Positions 14,092 through 19,283 of a stretch of 19,283 nucleotides of DNA are shown here, piece by piece. The translations under genes and the position numbers were made by a program. Source of the stretch: CAYWOS01 sp964459985 (lineage in GTDB: Bacteria; Bacillota; Clostridia; Christensenellales; Aristaeellaceae); contig CAYWOS010000042.1 of the NCBI GenBank assembly GCA_964459985.1, forward strand, positions 1-19,283. Reading direction: 5' to 3'. The notes under the pieces were generated by a model. That model searched no databases. It was not told where the DNA came from and saw only the letters and a program-made list of their open reading frames with translations. Each line of letters begins with the position of its first letter. Positions within the stretch are counted from its first letter, which is position 1.

Positions 14092-14919
14092 TTATGACAG
14101 CTTTTTTATGATCACATCCATATACAGATCGACAATCCCGATGTCGGTATACTGATACAGCATGCGCGTGCCGACGGCGTCCTCGATTTCGTTGATATAA
14201 GGCTTTCCCTTGTGATAAATGAGGTCGACGCCGATCAGCGCGGCGTCAAAGAGCGGAATCACGCGCTCGATCAACGCGCGTTCCTCGGACGACAGCTCGT
14301 GCGGCTTCGCCGTGCCGTGCAGTCCGAAATTGCTCCTGAAATCATCGTCCGAATAGCGCAGCATTGCCTGTACAATTTCGCCGTCCAGCACGTACGCGCG
14401 GATATCGCGCCCCGGCGTGTCGCAAAGCGGCTGCACGACGGCGGTATCGGGAAAAACGGCGGCCAGACGATCGATGTATTCGCGCTCGTCGCGGCACAGA
14501 TACACCTGCCGTCCGCCGCACCCGGCGCTTGCCTTGACGACGACGGGATAATCGAACGGATGTCGCGGGCAGGCGGCGGAAACGAACGCCGTGTCAAGCA
14601 TGGGAATGCCGCGCGACGCCAGATATGCGTGGGTTTTTCGCTTGTCGTTGCAGACGCGCGAGACGAAGGCGCTGTTGAACACGCGCGCGCCGCACGCTTC
14701 CAGATGCTCCGAAAGATCGGGTAGCATACCGCGCACGACGGCGAAATCGGGCGTTTTAGGCAGCATAAACGGCCGGCCGTCCCGGATGCCGAGCGTCAGG
14801 CGGTCGGTGGTCGTCAATTCGAGCGTCACGCCGCGCTTTTCCGCCGCTTCCATGAAAAAACCGATGAAGCGCTCGTTCCGCGCGACGTCCTCGGGACGAT
14901 AGATCAAGTAGCCGAGCAT
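14092..14919 (-). CDS. ATP-grasp ligase-like protein, second of a tandem pair
   Basis: This 275-residue protein belongs to the ATP-grasp fold: the VVVKASAGCGGRQVYL nucleotide-binding segment (126-141), GRDIRAYVLDG (170-180), IGVDLI (229-234) and the metal-site region NEIEDAVG (243-250). In classical members this last segment reads E-x-N, and here the asparagine is replaced by Glu, so the second metal position may differ; in several ATP-grasp subgroups this is natural. It is likely an amide-forming ligase or peptide-modifying enzyme, substrate unknown. ATG 14919 has GGAGG 5 nt upstream and overlaps the end of the first ATP-grasp gene by 16 nt, so the two are translated together. Sequence blocks align with the neighbour over most of the length, so they are paralogues. 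Confidence 0.82.
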   Translation of the reverse strand: MLGYLIYRPEDVARNERFIGFFMEAAEKRGVTLELTTTDRLTLGIRDGRPFMLPKTPDFAVVRGMLPDLSEHLEACGARVFNSAFVSRVCNDKRKTHAYLASRGIPMLDTAFVSAACPRHPFDYPVVVKASAGCGGRQVYLCRDEREYIDRLAAVFPDTAVVQPLCDTPGRDIRAYVLDGEIVQAMLRYSDDDFRSNFGLHGTAKPHELSSEERALIERVIPLFDAALIGVDLIYHKGKPYINEIEDAVGTRMLYQYTDIGIVDLYMDVIIKKLS

Positions 14920-15782
14920 ACGCGCCTCCGGACAGCGGACAATATGGCGTCCGACGGGGTGACGCCCGTGAGTTCGGCAAGCGCGACAAAATGCGCGTTG
15001 GAGTTGACCTCGCAGAGCAGGGGACCGTCCTTCGAGCGCAAAAGATCGACGCCGGCAAAGGTCAGGTTCAAACGCTCGCAGGCGCGCGCGGCGATGTCCG
15101 TCTCTTCGCGTGTCGGCGTGCAGGGCAGCGCCGTGCCTCCGCCCGCGATATTGGCGCGAAAATCGCCCGTCAGGTTGACGCGCTCCATCGCGGCGACGCA
15201 TTGGCCGTCCACCATGTACAGCCTGAGATCGCGGCCGGCGCTTTCGCTGATGAATTGCTGGAACAGAATAGGCACGGCGCCGCACGCGCCGATGATCCTG
15301 CGCGCCTCGTCGGTGTTCTGCGCCAGATAGACCTGCTGACCGAAGGAGCCGAACCCTTCCTTGACGACAAAAGGACAGTGAAGAAGACCGGCGTATTCGT
15401 CGATAAAGCGGTCGTTCTCATAGCCGCAGCCCGGGAATGTCTGCGGGCAGAGCAGCGTGCGCGGCATGGGCACGCCGCTGTCGAGCAGATGAAGATAGGT
15501 GAGCGTCTTGTCGTCGCAGACGGCGATGGCGTCGGGCGCGTTGAATACCGGCACGCCGCGCATCTCAAGCAGCCGTCCCAGGCGCACGTCTTTATCCCAC
15601 AGCAGCGCGAAATCGAGGGATTCGAGCGTCCCCGCCTGCGCGCGGCACAGCGTATCGGCATTATCGCTTAACGCCAGACGAATCCCTTGCTTCTCGGCCG
15701 AGCGCATGAACATGCCCGTCATGCGTTCCATCGACCGGCTTTTCCAGAAGGCATTAACAATCAGGAGTCCTTTGAGCGGCAT
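14904..15782 (-). CDS. ATP-grasp ligase-like protein (RimK-like), first of a tandem pair
   Basis: This 292-residue ATP-grasp protein has FVVKEGFGSFGQQVYL (138-153), GRDLRLYMVDG (183-193), AGVDLL (243-248) and the metal-binding CEVNSNAHF (257-265) with an intact E-x-N. Its N-terminal part begins MPLKGLLIVNAFWKS. It resembles RimK-type ligases that join an amino acid or peptide to an acceptor using ATP, but the substrate is unknown. The start at 15782 is 1 nt beyond the zinc-ribbon stop (15784), with GAGG 7 nt upstream; a longer frame exists but has no ribosome site. It overlaps its paralogue at 14904-14919. The pair might form a heterodimer or act in sequence. Confidence 0.85.
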   Translation of the reverse strand: MPLKGLLIVNAFWKSRSMERMTGMFMRSAEKQGIRLALSDNADTLCRAQAGTLESLDFALLWDKDVRLGRLLEMRGVPVFNAPDAIAVCDDKTLTYLHLLDSGVPMPRTLLCPQTFPGCGYENDRFIDEYAGLLHCPFVVKEGFGSFGQQVYLAQNTDEARRIIGACGAVPILFQQFISESAGRDLRLYMVDGQCVAAMERVNLTGDFRANIAGGGTALPCTPTREETDIAARACERLNLTFAGVDLLRSKDGPLLCEVNSNAHFVALAELTGVTPSDAILSAVRRRVCSAT

Positions 15783-15783
15783 A

Positions 15784-16335
15784 CTATTTCCTCGCGGCAG
15801 AATGCCTTTTTCCGCGCGGAGCGGGGCGGCGCGCGGCGCAAAGCGTCCATAGCCCGGGCAGCGCCGATACCAGCGCGGCGAGCAGCGACAGGACGATATA
15901 GACGATCCATTGTACGATATCCGCCGCGCTTTCGTCAAGCAAAAGCGGCAGGATCGCGGCGCGCAGGGCGTCGCGCTGTCTCCACGCGAGCGCCGCCGTC
16001 AGGAGCGGAAGAAGGCAGGCGAGCGTCAGCCCGATCGCCGAAGCGATTCTATCAATCGGCGAGCGCTTGGTCTTGCCGGGCAGATCAAAAAACGGCGCCG
16101 CGTTGACCTCGCCGTGCGGTTTCGGCGGGACAGGCAGATCAGCGACGGAATACGCCGGCGCGATCAGGGGCTGCTGCGCCGGCTGCGTCGGCTGCACCGG
16201 CTGCGGCTGCGCGGCGCGCACGTCGGGACGGCGCGCGTAGGGCTGAAAGCGCCCGGCGCTGCGCTGCATGCCGCATCCGCGGCAGAGGACGTCCTGATCG
16301 CTGTTCTCTTGATTGCATTGATGACAAATCCACAT
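15784..16335 (-). CDS. Zinc-ribbon membrane protein of unknown function
   Basis: This 183-residue protein has an N-terminal zinc ribbon with C4-x2-C7 and C18-x2-C21 (CHQC and CRGC), a flexible proline/glutamine-rich linker (about 30-75, QPQPVQPTQPAQQP), and two hydrophobic segments in the C-terminal half (about 95-115 and 140-165), with a basic tail. The ribbon would face the cytoplasm. Such proteins are common, poorly characterised membrane adaptors. AAGGTG lies 7 nt before the ATG. A 101-nt gap separates it from the YwaF-like gene upstream, and it runs 1 nt from the first ATP-grasp gene, suggesting it is part of that cluster. No function is claimed. Confidence 0.75.
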   Translation of the reverse strand: MWICHQCNQENSDQDVLCRGCGMQRSAGRFQPYARRPDVRAAQPQPVQPTQPAQQPLIAPAYSVADLPVPPKPHGEVNAAPFFDLPGKTKRSPIDRIASAIGLTLACLLPLLTAALAWRQRDALRAAILPLLLDESAADIVQWIVYIVLSLLAALVSALPGLWTLCAARRPAPRGKRHSAARK

Positions 16336-16436
16336 GCTGTTTCACCTTCGCTTTCGTAGATATCCAGTAAACGGGAAAGAAACGTTGATTCATCCATATG
16401 CGGCAAAATAGTTTCCTATCAGCGATTGAACAGGCA

Positions 16437-17879
16437 TTATTTACCGTTCATCTTTGCGTAGGACAGGCCGACGGCGAGCGCGAGCGCCGCGAGCGCGCGG
16501 AGCGCCCCCGGATAGGCGTTCAGCGATTCAAAGGGCGTGCCGAGCGGCAGCGCGCGAAGGAAAAGGTAATTTGCCCCGAAGCGTTCGTTGACGGCGATCG
16601 CCGCGATCAGCATCGCGAGGCAGATCCTGTACATGCCCGTCGCCGCGCCGGTTAGGGACGCTCGTCCGCATTCATGCCCGCGCGCCGCCATATCGCGCGA
16701 CGGCGCGCCGCAGATGCCCGCATCGCGCACAGCCTTACCTTCCGCAGCCGTATCGCGCGATACTGTTTCCCGTGACGAAGCTTTGCGCGAGACGGTTTCG
16801 TGTTCTGATGCGTAAAGTGATTCCGCTTCGGATGACGCCATTTCGCATGACGGTATATCGCGCACAGCCTTACCTTGCGCAGCCGTATCGCGCGATACTG
16901 TTTCCCGTGACGAAGCTTTGCGCGAGACGGTTTCGTGTTCTGATGCGTAAAGTGATTCCGCTTCGGATGACGCCGTTTCGCATGACGGTATATCGCATGT
17001 TATTTCGACGCGTAAAGCTGCGTACCGCGACGCCGCTTCACATTTTTTCGCAATATGAGTCGTTGCTTCGTCCGCAGTTGTTGCGTTTGTCGTTATATCG
17101 CGAGTTACTGCCTTATACGCTGACGTTATCCATCTGAAAACTCCGCGTGCCGCCTCTCCGCGCGTTTTCGTTCCGTATCCCGTCGCCGCGCCGCGCTCCG
17201 TCGTTTGACGCGTTGAGATATCGCGCTTTGTCAATACTTGGGCTGCTGCGTCGCGCGCGGACGCGTGATGCGTTGCCCTGTTGCGCGCTTCCGTTCCGTA
17301 TCCCGTTGTTCCGGGCGTTATCGCCTGATCTGTTTCAATACCGCGCGCTGTGGTTTCGTCTTTTGTCGTGTCGTGTGTGGCGGCTGCTCGCACTATCGTT
17401 TTGCGCGCTGTCGATCCGCCCGCTGTCGCATTATATGCCGTCAACGGAAGCTTTCCCGCGCCGCGTGCTGTCGCTCCGCAACCGATCGTTTTTTGCGATA
17501 TCAGAAGCGGGAGCGAAAGGAGCAGCGAATGCAAAAGGAAAAAACCGATTTCGCCAAGCAGCATCAGTCGCGTCGGATACACGGCGGGGAACAGCAGCGC
17601 AAGCAGCGCGCCGGGCATGGCGACGCGGCGCATAAAGCGCGAAAGCGCGGGCGTTTCAAGCGTTAGCGCGGGGAGAGACAGAACGCCGGAAAAACCGCAC
17701 ACATGGAGCGGTAATCCCGTTGCGAGCGTCCATTGACCGTCAATGAGCAGCACGGCGCTCTGGATCAGCATGCTGACCATGATCAGCGCGAGCCACAGCG
17801 CTTTATGCGCGCGCGTGACGCCGTTTCTACGGAAAACGAGCGCGACGACGAGACAGATAAGCGGAATACAGTACAACAA
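16437..17879 (-). CDS. YwaF-like membrane protein with a large repeat-rich insertion
   Basis: The ends match the YwaF/TIGR02206 family of small membrane proteins: WTLATGLPLHVCGFSG (50-65), LLFPAVYPTRLMLL (95-108) followed by a FFLLHSLLL helix, and at the far end NERFGANYLFLRALPLG (431-447). Taken together without the middle they make about 195 residues, close to the usual length. Between the fifth and sixth helices (residues about 131-415) lies a hydrophilic insertion of about 285 residues rich in T, A, R, S, E and D, in a 7-8 residue pattern such as TTARG or TERG. Within it a 45-residue unit is exactly duplicated (296-340, 341-385) except for two changes. The start is TTG at 17879 with GGAGG 7 nt upstream; that GGAGG is part of a hairpin. 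The function of the family is unknown. Confidence 0.7.
   Translation of the reverse strand: MLYCIPLICLVVALVFRRNGVTRAHKALWLALIMVSMLIQSAVLLIDGQWTLATGLPLHVCGFSGVLSLPALTLETPALSRFMRRVAMPGALLALLFPAVYPTRLMLLGEIGFFLLHSLLLSLPLLISQKTIGCGATARGAGKLPLTAYNATAGGSTARKTIVRAAATHDTTKDETTARGIETDQAITPGTTGYGTEARNRATHHASARDAAAQVLTKRDISTRQTTERGAATGYGTKTRGEAARGVFRWITSAYKAVTRDITTNATTADEATTHIAKKCEAASRYAALRVEITCDIPSCETASSEAESLYASEHETVSRKASSRETVSRDTAAQGKAVRDIPSCEMASSEAESLYASEHETVSRKASSRETVSRDTAAEGKAVRDAGICGAPSRDMAARGHECGRASLTGAATGMYRICLAMLIAAIAVNERFGANYLFLRALPLGTPFESLNAYPGALRALAALALAVGLSYAKMNGK
16722..16991. repeat. 135-bp tandem direct repeat, two copies, in the YwaF-like gene
   Basis: The 135-nt unit 16722-16856 is repeated at 16857-16991 with only two differing bases (133/135). 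It encodes 45 residues per copy, keeps the frame and begins with DIPSCE on the coding strand. The closeness of the copies implies recent tandem duplication or slippage. Confidence 0.92.
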
Positions 17880-17887
17880 AACGTTTC

Positions 17888-17911
17888 CTCCGGGCGATAG
17901 TATGCCCGGAG
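17888..17911 (-). promoter_or_regulatory. Hairpin that pairs with the ribosome binding site of the YwaF-like gene
   Basis: CTCCGGGC and GCCCGGAG form a perfect 8-bp inverted repeat (17888-17895 with 17904-17911) around an 8-nt loop. On the minus strand the 3' arm contains most of the GGAGG ribosome site (17891-17887) used by the TTG start at 17879, so pairing would hide it. No U-run follows, so it is not a terminator. Confidence 0.55.
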
Positions 17912-17930
17912 AAAGCGCGGATTCATCAGT

Positions 17931-19283
17931 TTATCTCTTCCGTCCGCCAAGCCCCAGCGTGCCCAGCAACGAACGCGTCAACGAGCGGCCGACCTCGCGC
18001 CCGGCGCTGGTGGTGGCGCTCTTTGCAAAGGATTCGAGATACTTCTGCGCCGTTGTTTTCTCTTGCTTGGGCGCTTTCTGTGTTTTGCGCGATACGGGCA
18101 CGGCGTCCGGGACGGCCGGATAAACGGGCTGCTGAACCGGATAAACGGGCTGCTGCGCCGGATAAACGGGCTGCTGAACCGGGTAAACGGGCTGCTGCGC
18201 GTACTCCGTCTGTGCGGCTGGATACGAAGGCTGCATGACGCGCTCCTCATATTGCCCCGTCGCCGGGTTAAACACGCGGAAGGTCACGGGCGATGCGGGC
18301 GACGCGACGGGCACGGCTTCCTGCGCGAGCGGCGCCGTCGGCGCGGCTTGCGGGATCGGCGCCGTAGGAGCGGCTTGCGGGATCGGCGCCGAAGACGACA
18401 CGGTATTCATGAAGCGTCGGGAGAGCAGCTCGTAAGCGCTCTCGCGGTCGACCATCGTGTCATATTGATCGCCGATGTCGTCGGTCCCGATAAACGTTTG
18501 GCGGAGAGAATCGGATATTGTCCCGATGGAGGACTGCGGCGGCAGGATGACGGCGCGCTCGGTGACGGACGGGACGCCCTTCTGATCAAGGAAGGAGAGC
18601 AGCGCCTCGCCGGTGGCCAGCTTGGTCAGTTCGGTCTCCGTATCAAACTCGGGATTGACGCGGAAGGTCTCGGCGACGGCGCGGATCACTTTTTGCTCCT
18701 GCGGCGTAAAGGCGCGCAGCGCGTGCTGGACGCGGGCCGAAAGCTGCGCGAGAACGGGACCGGGGATATCGGTGGGGGACTGCGTGATAAAGAACACGCC
18801 CACGCCCTTGGAGCGCACGAGCTTAACGGTCTGCTCGATTTTGTCCATCAGCATTTTGGGACAATCGTCAAAGAGCAGGTGCGCCTCGTCAAAGAAGAAC
18901 ACCATTTTGGGCAATTCCCGGTCGCCCTGTTCGGGGAGAACCTCAAACAGCGTGTCAAGCAGCCACAAAAGGAAGGTTGAGTACATCTTCGGATGCTGGA
19001 AGAGTTGATCGGCGGCAAGAATGTTGATCATGCCGTTTTTGTCGTCGTCCTGCCGAATCCAGTCGAGGATATCGAAAGCGGGTTCGCCGAAGAACACGTC
19101 GCCGCCCTGATCTTCCAGAATTGCGACGGCGCGCTGGATCGTGCCGACCGACGATTTGGCGATATTGCCGTAATCGAGCGTGTATTTTCCCGCGTTCTCG
19201 CCGATGTAGGCAAGCATCGCCTTGACATCCTTGAGATCGATGAGCAGGAAGTTTTCGTCGTCGGCAATGCGGAACAGGATGTG
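17931..19283 (-). CDS. HerA-like ATPase (DUF853/YjgR type), N-terminus cut by window edge
   Basis: The frame is open from the window end (19283, IADDENFLLIDLKD), so the Walker A domain lies outside. The visible 450 residues contain the hexameric ATPase Walker B (MVFFFDEAHLLF), the sensor-like GVFFITQSPTDIP and the arginine-finger region LSARVQHALRAFTPQEQ, in YjgR/DUF853 order. It is likely a DNA translocase-like or ATP-driven regulatory ATPase; the biological role is unknown. The C-terminal third is a long disordered tail with two sets of short tandem repeats (9-residue PIPQAAPTA and 7-residue QQPVYPV/A) ending in a basic segment (GGRKR). The stop is at 17931, 51 nt before the YwaF-like gene, which probably shares its transcript. 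Confidence 0.85.
   Translation of the reverse strand, partial: HILFRIADDENFLLIDLKDVKAMLAYIGENAGKYTLDYGNIAKSSVGTIQRAVAILEDQGGDVFFGEPAFDILDWIRQDDDKNGMINILAADQLFQHPKMYSTFLLWLLDTLFEVLPEQGDRELPKMVFFFDEAHLLFDDCPKMLMDKIEQTVKLVRSKGVGVFFITQSPTDIPGPVLAQLSARVQHALRAFTPQEQKVIRAVAETFRVNPEFDTETELTKLATGEALLSFLDQKGVPSVTERAVILPPQSSIGTISDSLRQTFIGTDDIGDQYDTMVDRESAYELLSRRFMNTVSSSAPIPQAAPTAPIPQAAPTAPLAQEAVPVASPASPVTFRVFNPATGQYEERVMQPSYPAAQTEYAQQPVYPVQQPVYPAQQPVYPVQQPVYPAVPDAVPVSRKTQKAPKQEKTTAQKYLESFAKSATTSAGREVGRSLTRSLLGTLGLGGRKR
18118..18201. repeat. 21-bp tandem repeats (four copies) in the HerA-like gene tail
   Basis: Four 21-nt units with the core AAACGGGCTGCTG run from 18118 to 18201; units alternate between two variants, giving a 42-nt higher-order pattern. 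They encode QQPVYPV/QQPVYPA. Confidence 0.9.
18331..18384. repeat. 27-bp tandem repeats (two copies) in the HerA-like gene tail
   Basis: Two 27-nt units at 18331-18357 and 18358-18384 differ at two bases and encode a nine-residue alanine/proline repeat (PIPQAAPTA); a partial third copy follows at 18385. Confidence 0.85.

Noticed and set aside
16164..16406. 80-aa minus-strand frame starting upstream of the zinc-ribbon gene
   Set aside because: It overlaps the zinc-ribbon gene out of frame and turns into low-complexity sequence; the CxxC pairs favour the 16335 start.
16600..17000. CRISPR-like array
   Set aside because: Repeats are 135 bp, adjacent and without unique spacers, and they stay in the reading frame of a gene.
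16772..17137. Plus-strand frame with a tandem MTKLCARRFR repeat
   Set aside because: It is the antisense reading of the 135-bp repeat; the minus-strand frame continues into real YwaF-like membrane segments on both sides.

Overview
This looks like a chromosomal origin region from an uncultured, GC-rich member of the Clostridia/Firmicutes. The evidence is dnaA next to an AT-rich stretch with DnaA boxes, Soj/Spo0J-type ParA and ParB, Firmicutes-type YitT, YwaF-like and DHHW proteins, strong AGGAGG ribosome binding sites and frequent TTG/GTG starts. No tRNA, rRNA, CRISPR array, transposase or phage gene was seen. The species cannot be named from this sequence.

Layout. (1) 1-5691, minus strand: a cell-envelope operon reading leftward. 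In transcription order it holds a secreted phosphodiester glycosidase-like gene (broken by one frameshift), an Lgt-like membrane protein lacking the usual histidine, a DHHW/AlgJ-like protein, an MBOAT O-acyltransferase and two secreted proteins, the last cut by the window edge. The MBOAT plus DHHW pair implies O-acetylation of an extracytoplasmic polysaccharide. (2) 5692-5992: an intergenic region with divergent sigma-A-type promoters and a 14/16 match to parS. (3) 5993-6370, plus strand: a RidA-family deaminase with its own terminator. (4) 6448-8570, minus strand: parB, soj and an unrecognised 162-aa gene translationally linked to soj. (5) 8571-9074: putative oriC, with an AT-rich segment, direct repeats, DnaA boxes and the dnaA promoter. 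(6) 9075-11040, plus strand: dnaA and a GNAT acetyltransferase; dnaN is not next to dnaA. (7) 11067-11145: terminator hairpins between convergent genes. (8) 11153-19283, minus strand, head-on to replication if oriC is where it appears: from right to left, a HerA-like ATPase (N-terminus cut), a YwaF-like membrane protein with a very large repeat-rich insertion, a zinc-ribbon membrane protein, two adjacent ATP-grasp paralogues, a PRK06851-type two-domain ATPase whose second P-loop is lost, a YitT protein, and an alpha/alpha-toroid protein.

The most unusual items are the YwaF-like protein, whose roughly 285-residue hydrophilic insertion contains a nearly perfect 45-residue tandem duplication, and the tightly packed ATP-grasp/ATP-grasp/PRK06851 cluster, which I cannot match to a described pathway. 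The oriC/parABS arrangement (soj divergent from dnaA, an unknown coupled gene, a degenerate parS inside another operon's leader) is also worth testing.
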